Assembly (NCBI RefSeq): GCF_001700505.1
Contig: NZ_MAPV01000139.1
Span: 1 to 58,672 of the forward strand
DNA: 58,672 nt
Reading direction: 5' to 3'
Source of the DNA: Streptomyces mutomycini
GTDB lineage: Bacteria > Actinomycetota > Actinomycetes > Streptomycetales > Streptomycetaceae
Positions 34,039 to 45,667 of the stretch are shown piece after piece. How positions within the stretch are numbered: position 1 is the stretch's first letter; every line of letters starts with the position of its first letter. A program made the position numbers and the translations under genes. A model generated the notes under the pieces. The model searched no databases. It saw only the letters and a list, made by a program, of their open reading frames with translations, and was not told the origin of the DNA.

Positions 34039-34853
34039 GCTCCACGTCGGCGGGCTCCGGGCGTCCCGTCGCCCGGGCCCTGCCGACGGGTGCGCAACTT
34101 GTCGAACAGAGCGCGTCCGCGAGTCTCCGGCGCGGACGCGCTCCGGCGCCCCGGCTCGGCCTTGGACCCGCTGCCGGGCTTCGCCTTGACCGCGGTCTTC
34201 GCCGTGGCAGAGGGCTTCGGCTTGGTGCCCGACTTCGTCGTCGCGGTGGGCTTCGACTTGGTGCCGGACCTGGCCTTGGCTCCCGCCTTCGCCGGGGTGG
34301 CAGGCTTCGCCTTGCTCCCTGACTTCGGTTCCGCACCCGGCTTCGCCGGGTCCGCTGCCGCCGGACCGTCCGCAAGAACGTGGTAGCGGTGGCTGATCCG
34401 CCGTCCCACCAGCGCGTATCCCAGCAGCGCACCGGACGTGTTGAGGATGACGTCGTCGATGTCGAAGGCCCGCCCCGCCACGAGCGCGCCCTGAGTCAGC
34501 TCGACGACCGCCATGACCAGCACGGTCAGCAAGGTCATCCTGATCATGCGGAGCCGGCGCGGAACCAGAAGCGGAAGCAGTACACCGAACGGTGTACCGA
34601 GCAGAATATTTCCGCCCGCCTGCTTGCAGGCGGCGAGGAACGTGTAGTCCTCGGCGTACTGTCGCAGAGACCGCCCCGGTTTCAAATTGGACGTAACGAT
34701 GTCCTCCGACGCAGGCGACGGGGTGAGCGTCACCTTCGCCAGGACCACGGAAAACGCAACGAGCGCAAGGAAGGCCGCGACCAGCACTGCTGCGCGCAGC
34801 AGTAGCCGTCCCATGCTCTTACGTCGTGAACCGGCATTCGCCTCTGCTGTCAT
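34035..34853 (-). CDS. VanZ-family membrane protein with a cationic repeat tail
   Basis: About 272 residues. The first about 150 form the VanZ-like domain. Segments include RAAVLVAAFLALVAFSVVLA, AGGNILLGTPFGVLLPLLVP, MTLLTVLVMAVVELTQGALV with the family's VVELTQ, and DIDDVILNTSGALLGYALV. The tail (about 165-255) is a Lys/Ala/Pro/Thr/Ser-rich low-complexity region with repeated KP and AK units (KSGSKAKPATPAKAGAKAR). The tail should be unstructured and strongly basic, and may bind nucleic acid or wall polymers. Start at 34853 is provisional; 34814 is possible. Confidence 0.83.
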   Translation of the reverse strand: MTAEANAGSRRKSMGRLLLRAAVLVAAFLALVAFSVVLAKVTLTPSPASEDIVTSNLKPGRSLRQYAEDYTFLAACKQAGGNILLGTPFGVLLPLLVPRRLRMIRMTLLTVLVMAVVELTQGALVAGRAFDIDDVILNTSGALLGYALVGRRISHRYHVLADGPAAADPAKPGAEPKSGSKAKPATPAKAGAKARSGTKSKPTATTKSGTKPKPSATAKTAVKAKPGSGSKAEPGRRSASAPETRGRALFDKLRTRRQGPGDGTPGARRRGA

Positions 34854-34914
34854 GGCGGAACTGATGCCCCCAACCCTCGCGGCCACACCCCTGACCGGGT
34901 GCGACCATGTGGGC

Positions 34915-35415
34915 ATGAGCGCACTGCAGAAGGAAGAGCTACTGGCGGAGGCCGTCCGGCTGCGGGAGCAGGGCCATCCCGAACAGGCCAGGGAAAGCCT
35001 GCTCTCCCTCACCGCGGCCTTCCCCGAGGCCGCCGACGTCGCCTACCAGACCGCATGGGTCCACGACGTGCTCGGCCTGGAGGCGGAAGCCGTGCCGTAC
35101 TACGAACGGTGTCTGCAAGGCGACGGCCTCACGGATGAGGACCGCCGAGGAGCACTGCTGGGACTGGGCAGCACGTACCGTGTCCTGGGCCGGTTCGGAC
35201 AGGCGGTCGAGACGCTCCGGCGCGGCGTGTCGGAATTCCCGGACGACGGAGCGCTGCGCACCTTCCTGTCCATGGCCCTGTTCAACACGGGTGAGCATCA
35301 CGAGGCCATGCAGCTCCTGCTGCGGCTGGTGGCGACTACGAGCGACAGTCCTCGAGTTCGCCGGTACCGGCCCGCCATCGAGCACTACGCAGCGGATCTC
35401 ACGCGGACCATGTGA
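34915..35415 (+). CDS. Tetratricopeptide-repeat protein
   Basis: 166 residues, almost entirely TPR helix pairs: EELLAEAVRLREQGHPEQARESLLSLTAAFPEAADVAYQTAWVHDVLG, then RRGALLGLGSTYRVLGRFGQAVETLRRGVSEFPDDGALRTFLSMALFNTGEHHEAMQLLLRLV. It is a likely protein-interaction adaptor. The start at 34915 lies 62 bases from the divergent VanZ gene. No catalytic site is visible. Confidence 0.88.
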   Translation: MSALQKEELLAEAVRLREQGHPEQARESLLSLTAAFPEAADVAYQTAWVHDVLGLEAEAVPYYERCLQGDGLTDEDRRGALLGLGSTYRVLGRFGQAVETLRRGVSEFPDDGALRTFLSMALFNTGEHHEAMQLLLRLVATTSDSPRVRRYRPAIEHYAADLTRTM

Positions 35416-35479
35416 GCGCGGGCCGTCCGGTCACAGGCCGCTTGCGTCTCGCGCAGGAGACGCGCGCCGGAAAAGGGGG

Positions 35480-35512
35480 GAGCCCCGGCCGGATCGGGGG
35501 AATCCAGCCGGG
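35480..35512 (+). terminator. Hairpin terminator of the TPR gene
   Basis: GCCCCGGC (35480-35487) pairs with GCCGGGGC (35505-35512) over a 17-base loop, 65 bases past the stop at 35415. A G run precedes it. Confidence 0.65.
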
Positions 35513-35684
35513 GCGGCTCGTTCGCGGAAGCGGATCACTGCCTTGGCTGCCTCGCAGGCTCCGGCCGCTCACTCCCACGTATAGGTGAACGATAAACCAC
35601 CAGCCGTCATTCCCGTCAACTCGCCCCTACCATGTGATCCACACCATGACCGGCGCTCCGCGACGGAAGGGACCCGGGCGATCG

Positions 35685-35849
35685 TCAGCGTGCCTCGCGG
35701 AACACGACGTGCCGCCCCGCGGCCGGGTCGAACTTCCGCAGTTCCAGCCGGTCGGGATGGTTGCGCCGGTTCTTGCGCGTCACGTAGGTGTGGCCGGTTC
35801 CGGCTGTGGACCGAAGCAGGACGACGGACCTGGTCTCACTGCGCACCAT
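35685..35849 (-). CDS. rpmG: 50S ribosomal protein L33, zinc-independent (C-) form
   Basis: 54 residues: [22 protein letters not shown], then [33 protein letters not shown]33 sits in the large subunit E site. The zinc-ribbon form has two CxxC pairs; here there is no Cys at all, so this is the zinc-free paralogue. GGAGG lies four bases before the ATG at 35847-35849. In actinobacteria such paralogues are generally repressed by Zur and substitute under zinc starvation. It stands alone here, without the L28, S14 or S18 partners often found with it. Confidence 0.92.
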   Translation of the reverse strand: MVRSETRSVVLLRSTAGTGHTYVTRKNRRNHPDRLELRKFDPAAGRHVVFREAR

Positions 35850-36270
35850 GGGGCCTCCAGACAGGGATTCCGACCCGTTGACGAAATGGCAACGGGTGTC
35901 GTTTTCATCTCTGGTCCCCACAACGCACGCCGGCCCGTCACCATTCCCGCCACGGAGCACCAGGGGCCCACGACACGATCGGCGGCGCCCTCCATGGCCG
36001 CACGACTTCTCGGGGACTCCGCGTGTGCGCTGATCCCTGGTCGGCGCAGGCGGGCGTATGCCGAGTCGCTCAGACCGGGTGACTTGCGCCAACACCCCAA
36101 GAAGGGCAAGGGTGTTCGGTAGGACTGCGATCCACCCGGCCGATGGCATATGCCGGAAGCAAGAACGCATCGAGTGTTGCCAAACCCCTTACAGGGTGCT
36201 CCGGCCTGTGCAACAGTCGTATGCGGTCCACCCCCACGAACCGGCCGTACCCCCTGTATCGGAGTACCAG
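35850..36270. other. Divergent intergenic region, rpmG to phosphatase
   Basis: 421 bases. Leftward it holds the rpmG promoter and the Zur-like half-site. Rightward it should hold the phosphatase promoter. Reading frames here give no recognisable protein; an upstream extension of the phosphatase frame from 36058 is possible but unlike the family. Confidence 0.45.
35899..35907. promoter_or_regulatory. Candidate Zur half-site upstream of rpmG
   Basis: TCGTTTTCA (GAAAACGA on the coding strand, flanked TGAAAACGACA) resembles one half of actinobacterial Zur boxes. The other half (around GGCAACGGGTG) is poorly matched. It lies about 50 bases upstream of the rpmG start. Treat as tentative. Confidence 0.35.
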
Positions 36271-37707
36271 ATGCCGTCCCATCTGTCTGCGGACCGCCCC
36301 GCCCCACAGCCGCCCGAGCGGGATGCCGTCGACGCCCTGATCAACCGGACCCGGCTGCTTCGCGGCGACGTTGATGCCGTGCGGCGCGACACTTCCGTGA
36401 TCGACGACGACAATCCTCAGCTGCGCTGGCAGCGGGCACTCTGTGAGCTCGCCGTCCACCAGCTCGATGACCTCGGCGAGCATCTGGGGCAGCTGAGGGA
36501 CGGCATTCCCCACCCCATGGCCGAGGAGCCGACGGAGGAGGCCACCACGACGACGCCCGCCGGGCCGCCGACGGACTCGCTTCTCAGCAGGGTGGGAAGC
36601 GCCGAGTGGAACCTGCTGACCGACGAGGTCAGCTGGTCCGACGAGCTGTATCAGATCTTCGGCAGGCCCCCGGGGGCGGGAGCGCTGTCCCTGGACGAGC
36701 TGCCTTCCGTGCTCATCGCGGAGGACCAGCCGCTCCTGACCTCGATGGTGACCGACTGCCTGGTGGACGGCAGGCCGATAGACGGCGAATTCCGGATCCT
36801 GCTGCCCGACGGCGGGATGCGCACCCTGCACATGATGGGCGAGCCCGTACTCGACGGGGACGGCTGCACGGCCTCCATGTGGGCGGTCCTGCGCGATGTC
36901 AGCAGGCTGCGGCGCAGTCAGCACATGATGGGGAGAACACGGGAGACGTTGCGACGCCAGGAGCAGACGGCCCGGACCGAGCACCGGATGGCGGCGGAAC
37001 TCCGGGCGGCCGTCCTTCCCACCTGGCGTGACTCACTGCAGGAACCGGGCAGGGGCACGAGCGGCCTGGACGTCGCCGCCCATTGTCTGCCGCCGGGGTC
37101 GAGCGACCTGATCGGTGGCGAGTGGTACGACGCACTGCCGCTCCCGGACGGAAAGACCCTCCTCACGGTCGGGGACCTCACCGGCCACGGCATTCCCGCC
37201 ACTTCGGCCATGGCGACGCTGATCGGCGCGCTGCGCGGCATGGCCGTGGCAGGCGTGGACCCGGGGGCGGTCCTGGGCCACCTGAACCAGCTGATCGAGT
37301 GCTCGGCGCAGCCCGCCCTGGGCAGTGCCGTGTGCTGCCGCTTCGATCCGGAGGCCGGCACGCTCGTCTGGGCGCAGGCCGGGCATCCTGCGCCGCTGCT
37401 GTTCCGCAACGGAGTGGGGCACCCCCTGCCCACACCGGACGGGGTGTTGCTCGGGGCGGCCTCCGGAGTCACCTACGAGCAGGACCAGGTGGCCCTGCTG
37501 CCGGGCGACGTGCTGGTACTGCACACCGACGGACTGACACGGCAGAGCCGCCGGGACGCCGGCCCGGACCTGCTTTTGGGACTGGCCTCGCGGTTCGCCC
37601 GGGCCCGCACGGCGCAGGACTGTGTACGCACCGTGCTCGAGGAGCTCGAATCTGACGAACGGCTCGATGATGGTGCCTGTGTGTTGGTGGCCTGCGTCGA
37701 GGAGTGA
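36271..37707 (+). CDS. PP2C/SpoIIE serine phosphatase with PAS-like sensor
   Basis: 478 residues. There is an N-terminal helical region with an antisense-sensor flavour (residues 1-100), then a PAS-like domain (about 105-215, GSAEWNLLTDEVSWSDELYQIFGRPPG, FRILLPDGGMRTLHMMGEPVLDGDG). The C-terminal SpoIIE/PP2C domain has GLDVAAHCLPPGSSDLIGGEWYDALPLPDGKTLLTVGDLTGHG, with the metal-binding Asp in GDLTGHG, and the ending GDVLVLHTDGLTRQSRRD. GGAG precedes the ATG at 36271. Such proteins dephosphorylate anti-sigma antagonists. Which partner it serves is unknown; no anti-sigma or antagonist gene lies nearby. Confidence 0.9.
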   Translation: MPSHLSADRPAPQPPERDAVDALINRTRLLRGDVDAVRRDTSVIDDDNPQLRWQRALCELAVHQLDDLGEHLGQLRDGIPHPMAEEPTEEATTTTPAGPPTDSLLSRVGSAEWNLLTDEVSWSDELYQIFGRPPGAGALSLDELPSVLIAEDQPLLTSMVTDCLVDGRPIDGEFRILLPDGGMRTLHMMGEPVLDGDGCTASMWAVLRDVSRLRRSQHMMGRTRETLRRQEQTARTEHRMAAELRAAVLPTWRDSLQEPGRGTSGLDVAAHCLPPGSSDLIGGEWYDALPLPDGKTLLTVGDLTGHGIPATSAMATLIGALRGMAVAGVDPGAVLGHLNQLIECSAQPALGSAVCCRFDPEAGTLVWAQAGHPAPLLFRNGVGHPLPTPDGVLLGAASGVTYEQDQVALLPGDVLVLHTDGLTRQSRRDAGPDLLLGLASRFARARTAQDCVRTVLEELESDERLDDGACVLVACVEE

Positions 37708-37852
37708 GGCCGCTTCGTGGTGAGCCCCCGTAGACGCTGGGGACTACTGCGTGGTGATGTACGGATCCGTGCCCGTGGACGGCCGCTCACGCCGCGGACC
37801 TTTCGCCCGCGTGACGGTATGTCGTCCTGCGGTCGGCGGCTGTGTTCCCGGG

Positions 37853-39346
37853 TCAGATCCGGGAGCCCTTGACCTTCTTGCTTGAGGTGCGTGGCGGCAG
37901 GGCGCTCTCGATCTCCTCGCGCAGATCCTCGATCTTGGCGTAGCCCGCGAACTGCCCGGTGAGCCGGTACATCTCGCGCAGCCGGTCCCACGTCCGGTGC
38001 GAAGAGGTCTCCCCCATCGACACCAGAGCGAGCCGTGCGTAGCGGTCCGCCTGCTCCGGGTCATCGGCGATGAAGCACGCCGAGGCGAGTGAGATGTAGT
38101 CGAAAATCTTGGACCGCTGACGGCCGTTTATACGCAGATCGAGTGCCCGCTTGGCGTGGCGCTGAGCGGTGGAGGCCGCAACCGGATCGTGCTCGGCCAG
38201 CGTGCGGAAGGCCAGGGCCTGCATCCCGTGCATGTCCGCCTCGTCGAACATCTGCATCCAGCTCGGCGGCGGTACATCTCCCTTGTCCGAGACGAAGAGC
38301 TCCTCGGCCTCGCCGAGCGTGCGCCGCATGGCCTGCCCGCGCCCCATCGCCGCCTGCGCCCAGGCCTCGATGGTGTGCAGCATCGCCCGGGTGCGCGGCA
38401 GTGTCTCCTCCCCGGAACCGGACTTGGCCAGCTTCATCAGGTCCAGGGCGTCGTCCGGCCGGCCCAGGTGGACCATCTGGCGTGCGGCGCGGGAGAGTGC
38501 CTCTCCCGCGCGTGGACGGTCACCTCCCTCGCGCGCCGCGTGGGCAGCGATCACGAAGTACTTCTGGGCGGTGGGCTCGAGGCCGACGTCGTGGGACATC
38601 CACCCGGCGAGCACCGCGAGGTTGGCGGCGACGCCCCAGAGGCGGCGCTGCAGGTGATCGGGGTGGTGGTAGGCGAGCATGCCGCCCACTTCGTTGAGCT
38701 GGCCCACGACGGCCTTGCGCTGGAGCCCGCCGCCTCTGGAGGCGTCCCAGGCCCGGAACACCTCGACCGAACGCTCGAGGGCCTCGATCTCCTCGGAGCC
38801 GACGGGGGCCGCCTCGTACAGGTCGAAGCCGGCGTTGTCGGCGTACAGGGGGCCGTTGAGGCGGGAGCCCCGGGCCGGATGTGGCTCTGAGTGCAGCCAG
38901 TCGTGCATGGCGCCGGTGAGAGCTGAGCCGGCGGTGAGCGCGGCGCCCGCGCCCACCAAGCCGCGTCGGTTGAGCATGAGGTCCATTCCGGTGAATTCGG
39001 TGAGGACCGCTGCCGTCCGTTCGGGCGCCCACGGCAAACCGTCGGGATTGTCTTCCGTCCCGGCTTTTCGCCGCTTCCCCACACGCCCGCGCCGGCCGAA
39101 CCCGAGGTCCTCGATGGTCACGACACGGCCGAGCCGCTCGGTGAACAGAGCTGCCAGCACTTCGGGCACCGGGTCGCGGGGGCACTCCCCCATGTCGATC
39201 CAGCGCCGGACCCGTGAGGTGTCGGTGGCCAGTTGGAGGTGGCCCATGGCCGCCGCCTGCCTGTTCACCATTCTCGCGAGTTCGCCCTTGGACCAGCCGG
39301 CCAGGCCGAACAGGTCCGATAGACGGGTGTTGGGTTCTCCGGTCAC
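37853..39346 (-). CDS. nsdA: NsdA-like developmental regulator
   Basis: 497 residues. NsdA negatively affects sporulation and antibiotic production in S. coelicolor, as I recall. The N-terminal helix-turn-helix-like part reads LSDLFGLAGWSKGELARMVNRQAAAMGHLQLATDTSRVRRWIDMGE. It is followed by PVPEVLAALFTERLGRVVTIEDLGF and a conserved WAPERTAAVLTEFTGMDLMLNRRGLVGAGAAL. The rest is TPR-like helical repeats (about 190-480), with a basic tail. The start at 39344-39346 and full length match the family. It is divergent from the phosphotransferase-fold gene. The symbol rests on recalled sequence similarity. Confidence 0.85.
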   Translation of the reverse strand: MTGEPNTRLSDLFGLAGWSKGELARMVNRQAAAMGHLQLATDTSRVRRWIDMGECPRDPVPEVLAALFTERLGRVVTIEDLGFGRRGRVGKRRKAGTEDNPDGLPWAPERTAAVLTEFTGMDLMLNRRGLVGAGAALTAGSALTGAMHDWLHSEPHPARGSRLNGPLYADNAGFDLYEAAPVGSEEIEALERSVEVFRAWDASRGGGLQRKAVVGQLNEVGGMLAYHHPDHLQRRLWGVAANLAVLAGWMSHDVGLEPTAQKYFVIAAHAAREGGDRPRAGEALSRAARQMVHLGRPDDALDLMKLAKSGSGEETLPRTRAMLHTIEAWAQAAMGRGQAMRRTLGEAEELFVSDKGDVPPPSWMQMFDEADMHGMQALAFRTLAEHDPVAASTAQRHAKRALDLRINGRQRSKIFDYISLASACFIADDPEQADRYARLALVSMGETSSHRTWDRLREMYRLTGQFAGYAKIEDLREEIESALPPRTSSKKVKGSRI

Positions 39347-39577
39347 GTCAAGCCCCCAGGTTCTCGGCTGACTTGACCCTAGCCCCCCGGCTGATGCCGG
39401 GCGAATATTCGCCAGGGTTCGCCAGGGGGCGCCAGATGTTGTGCCACCCGCGGGTCGGTGTCAGGTAGGAAAGCGCCACCCCGCCCGGCAGCCCTAGGTG
39501 CTCCCCAGGGTGCCGAACGGCCGCCGGGCGGGGCGGCGCACGCAACTTGTCGGCGCACGAAGGGATCTGTCTCGCTC

Positions 39578-40714
39578 ATGTACACAGCATCGTCCTCCGT
39601 GTCCGCGCCGCCCCGGCCGCTTCGTCCCGTGGGGACCGGCGGCGGGCCGTACCTCGACCCCCGCGCCGCGTCACCGGCGTCCGCCACGGGTCGGACCCGG
39701 CGGGCGGCGAGGCCGGGCTCCCAACCTCTCAGTGGACGACTGGACTTGTCCGGCGCCCAGGGCGCGCAGCTGCGGATGGCCATCGCATCGGTGCACCGCA
39801 TCTGTCCCGAGTTCAACCCGGTGCAGGTGCTGCGCCGCAGCGGACGCTCGGTGCTCATCGTGGGCACTACGGGCCGCGCGACCGCGGTGGCCAAGTGTTT
39901 ACTCGATCACTCCCCCGCGTGGACGGAGCGGTTCCGGCACGAAATAGCGGCATACCGGGCCTTCGTCAGGCACCGCCCACCGGTCCGGGCACCGCGGCTC
40001 ATCGCGGCCGACCCGGAGAACTGCACCCTGGTGATCGAGCGGATGCCCGGCCGCGTCGCGGCGCTGACGAGGCACCCGGCGGAGGCGCCGCCCCGGGCGG
40101 ACATGAGAGCCGTTCTCGGAGCGGTCAGCCGGGTCAATGCCTGGCGGCCGCCGGCCGGCCTGTTCGACGCACCGCTGGACTACGCCTCACGCATCGCCCG
40201 CTATCACGAGTTGGGCCTTTTCACCGATCGTGATCTGGGGGACCTGCAGATGCTGCTGCACGGTCTTTCCCTTGCGGGCGGCCGTCAGGGCATGGGGCAG
40301 TTCTGCCATGGCGACGCCCTGCTCTCGAACATCCTGCTGCCGCCCACCGGGCCGGTGCTGGTCGACTGGGAGCACGCGGGCTGGTATCTGCCGGGCTACG
40401 ACCTGGCAACGCTCTGGGCCGTGCTCGGTGACGCACCGGCCGCGCGACGTCAGATCAGCCAGCTGGCGCAGGCCGCAGGCCCCGCTGCCCGCGACGCCTT
40501 CCTGGTCAACCTCATGATCGTGCTGACCCGGGAGATCCGTACGTACGAGACGGCCGTCCAGCGTGCCATGCGCGAGGGCGCACCGGTGGGGGGCGGCCAG
40601 GCCCGGCAGGGCGCACTGTCCTCCGGCGAGGAGCAGCGGCTGTTGCTGCGCCGGCTGCACGACGACTGCGCGATGGCCCGGCGGGCCGTGCGCGCGGCGG
40701 TGGGCACACGCTGA
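39578..40714 (+). CDS. Aminoglycoside-phosphotransferase-fold protein
   Basis: 378 residues. An N-terminal low-complexity Ala/Pro/Arg extension (1-about 50) precedes an APH-type kinase fold. [26 protein letters not shown] is the beta3-Lys/alphaC-Glu region. The catalytic loop [28 protein letters not shown] contains HGDxxxxN and the DWE metal site. The domain is intact. Such proteins phosphorylate small molecules or other substrates; drug resistance should not be assumed. It is divergent from nsdA with a 231-base gap. Confidence 0.85.
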   Translation: MYTASSSVSAPPRPLRPVGTGGGPYLDPRAASPASATGRTRRAARPGSQPLSGRLDLSGAQGAQLRMAIASVHRICPEFNPVQVLRRSGRSVLIVGTTGRATAVAKCLLDHSPAWTERFRHEIAAYRAFVRHRPPVRAPRLIAADPENCTLVIERMPGRVAALTRHPAEAPPRADMRAVLGAVSRVNAWRPPAGLFDAPLDYASRIARYHELGLFTDRDLGDLQMLLHGLSLAGGRQGMGQFCHGDALLSNILLPPTGPVLVDWEHAGWYLPGYDLATLWAVLGDAPAARRQISQLAQAAGPAARDAFLVNLMIVLTREIRTYETAVQRAMREGAPVGGGQARQGALSSGEEQRLLLRRLHDDCAMARRAVRAAVGTR

Positions 40715-40751
40715 CCCGGCCGGAGCGGACTGCCTGACGAACGGGGTAGGT

Positions 40752-40791
40752 GCGCTGCGGGACCGGTGCCGACACATGGGTCCCGCAGCGC
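40752..40791. terminator. Bidirectional hairpin terminator
   Basis: GCGCTGCGGGACC (40752-40764) pairs with GGTCCCGCAGCGC (40779-40791): a 13-bp stem between the convergent phosphotransferase and amidase genes. Confidence 0.85.
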
Positions 40792-40815
40792 GCTGTGCGC
40801 GGTGTCAGCCGCTCG

Positions 40816-42147
40816 TCATGAGCCGGCTCGCACGATGTCGACGTCGGAGGCCTTCACGAAGCCGATCCTGTGGCCGATCTGAACTGTCACGTACTTCTGA
40901 GTCCCGCGGAAGTACGTGTGGTCGTACGGCTTCGAGGCGTCGATCGTCGGTGCGTAGTAGTAACCGGTGGGTGCCTCGCCGCCACCGGGAAACGCCTGCC
41001 CCGCCTTGATGGTGTAGACGAGGGGACTTCCCACGGTCGGTTTGACGAAGTCCGTGGGGTACTCGGCCTTCTCCGGGTAGGCGACGCCGTAGACCGGCAC
41101 CTCCGCCTTACCCGCCTTGGGCCGCACGACCCGACCGGACGTGGGGCTGATGACCCGGGTCCCCGAGGGGGTGCGGAACCACGCCTTCTCCCCGTACCAC
41201 CAGATCGCCGTCCAGCCGGGCGCCCTGCCGGCGACGACGGCCTGTTGGGTGGCACTGATCTTGCTGCCCCAGTCAGCGGCGCAGTTCGTTCCCGGCGAGC
41301 CGTCCGGGTGCAGTCCCGGGTCGGAGAACAGCGGCGAGTCCGCGGACGGCCCTGTGCGCAGCGGGACCGCGCTGCTGCCCTGCCGGGGCAGGTCGACGCC
41401 CTTCTCGCAGTCGCGGAACTCCTGCTGGTTCTTCGTGAAGTCCGCGCTGACGGTGACCAGTTCGCTGCTCCTGGGTGCGCTCGGCACCGTGGGCCTGCCG
41501 AGCAGCGCCATGAAGCGGTTCCAGTCCCAGTAAGGTCCCGGGTCCCAGTGCATGTTCTTCGTGCCGGCCGCACTGGTGGGCGGGACGCCGTCGTGGCCGA
41601 GGATGTGCTGCCGGTCGAGCGGGATGTCGTATTTCGCCGCCAGGTGACGCACCAGTCGTGCGGTCGAGCGGTACATCTCGGGGGTGTACCACTTGGCGCC
41701 CTCGGCTGCGACGCCCTCCTGCTCGATGCCGATGGAGTGGGTGTTGAGGTACCAGTTGCCCGCCTGCCAGGCGACGTCCTTGTTCTTCACCATCTGCGTG
41801 ACGTGGCCGTCGGACGAACGCACCACGTAGTGGGCGGAGCTCTGGTTGGCCGGGTTCTGGAAGATCTTCAGGGTGGTGGCGTAGTCGACCTCGGTGTCGT
41901 GCAGGACGATGAACTTCACAGCGTTGCTGTCGGGCCGGTTCGCCGTGTCGTAGTTGCCGTAGGTCTCTTTGTCCGCAGGGTCGCCGGTCTGCTGGTAGGC
42001 CGCGGGGATCCAGTCGCAGGTCAGGTTGCGCGGGCACTCCGGTCGTACGGTGTCCGCGCCGGCCGCTGCCGGGGAGAGGAGCGCCACGCTCAGCGCCCCC
42101 GCCGTGGTGAGTGCGAGCGCGAGTCTGAACCTCTGCTTCGGCGTCAT
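40816..42147 (-). CDS. Secreted N-acetylmuramoyl-L-alanine amidase
   Basis: 443 residues. Signal peptide 1-about 31 (LALALTTAGALSVALLSPAAAGA). The amidase_2/PGRP domain (about 70-220) has KFIVLHDTEVDYATTLKIF (zinc His), SAHYVVRSSDGHVTQMVKNKDVAWQAGNWYLNTHSIGIEQEG (Tyr and core) and QHILGHDGVPPTSAAGTKNMHWDPGPYWDWNRF (second zinc His and Asp). The C-terminal about 200 residues are a beta-rich wall- or SH3-like region. AGAAGGG precedes the ATG at 42145-42147. It is divergent from geosmin synthase, with a shared 236-base promoter region. Confidence 0.92.
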   Translation of the reverse strand: MTPKQRFRLALALTTAGALSVALLSPAAAGADTVRPECPRNLTCDWIPAAYQQTGDPADKETYGNYDTANRPDSNAVKFIVLHDTEVDYATTLKIFQNPANQSSAHYVVRSSDGHVTQMVKNKDVAWQAGNWYLNTHSIGIEQEGVAAEGAKWYTPEMYRSTARLVRHLAAKYDIPLDRQHILGHDGVPPTSAAGTKNMHWDPGPYWDWNRFMALLGRPTVPSAPRSSELVTVSADFTKNQQEFRDCEKGVDLPRQGSSAVPLRTGPSADSPLFSDPGLHPDGSPGTNCAADWGSKISATQQAVVAGRAPGWTAIWWYGEKAWFRTPSGTRVISPTSGRVVRPKAGKAEVPVYGVAYPEKAEYPTDFVKPTVGSPLVYTIKAGQAFPGGGEAPTGYYYAPTIDASKPYDHTYFRGTQKYVTVQIGHRIGFVKASDVDIVRAGS

Positions 42148-42323
42148 GACAACCCTTCTGGGGCCGGGCGGTGGCGGAGCGGGCTCCCGGAGGCGCCCGC
42201 GTTCGTTCGTCGGCGCACACTCTGTGGCGCAGGGTGTTGAGGAGTCAAGAGTGCAGCGTGCAGCCACGCCTGAGCTTGTACGACTATTTCGGGCTGTGCG
42301 TGCCCCGGATGGCCGAAGGGTAG

Positions 42324-45096
<2,773 letters not shown>

Positions 45097-45134
45097 GGTA
45101 CGTGTCCCGGCTCACGTCGCGGAGCCGGGCACGG

Positions 45135-45536
45135 CTACCCGGACTCCGCGGCAAGCGCTTCGAGCACCCGGACCGCGCCGGCCGCGCGCTCGTGCGGCAC
45201 GAACAGGTGGTCGTGGTGGAATCCGGCGACGACGTTGCAGCTGATCCCCGCGTCGGTGAGGGCCAGGGCGACCGCCGCGGTCAGTCCGACGGCGTCCAGT
45301 GCCGAGTGCACACGGAGTGTGATCCAGCCGGCTACGAAGTGGTAGCCGAGCCCTGACGCCACGGCTTGCGCCTCGGGGACGACGAGGGTCAGTCCTTCCT
45401 GCTCGGAGACGGTGACCACTGGAGTGACGCCGGCGGGGACCTCACCGCCGGGCAGGGTCGTATAGACGTAGCGGCCAGGCTTCAGCTCCGGCCGCATGCC
45501 GTGCAGCAGTGTTCGAAGATCGCGCTCACCCGTCAT
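45135..45536 (-). CDS. ACT-domain protein
   Basis: 133 residues. DLRTLLHGMRPELKPGRYVYTTLPGGE is the first, DUF2241-like half. EGLTLVVPEAQAVASGLGYHFVAGWITLRVHSALDAVGLTAAVALALTDAGISCNVVAGFHHDHLFVPHERA is the ACT module, which usually binds amino acids. Two ACT-like units in one short chain is the usual architecture of the small ACT_7 family. It is 38 bases upstream of the hypothetical gene on the same strand, so possibly co-transcribed. Confidence 0.85.
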   Translation of the reverse strand: MTGERDLRTLLHGMRPELKPGRYVYTTLPGGEVPAGVTPVVTVSEQEGLTLVVPEAQAVASGLGYHFVAGWITLRVHSALDAVGLTAAVALALTDAGISCNVVAGFHHDHLFVPHERAAGAVRVLEALAAESG

Positions 45537-45667
45537 GCGGCCACGCTACGGCCACGCGGAGGGCGGACGCGGCGGGGCACAGGCATCAGTAAGCCATTCA
45601 GGCACGCCATGTATCCATACGCTCACCGTGCGTGGCACCGGCGGTTGATCGCCCCTAGCTTCGGCTC

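Noticed and set aside
39578..40714. Antibiotic-resistance role for the phosphotransferase-fold gene
   Set aside because: Fold alone does not show drug substrates. The N-terminal extension and regulatory neighbour argue for another role.
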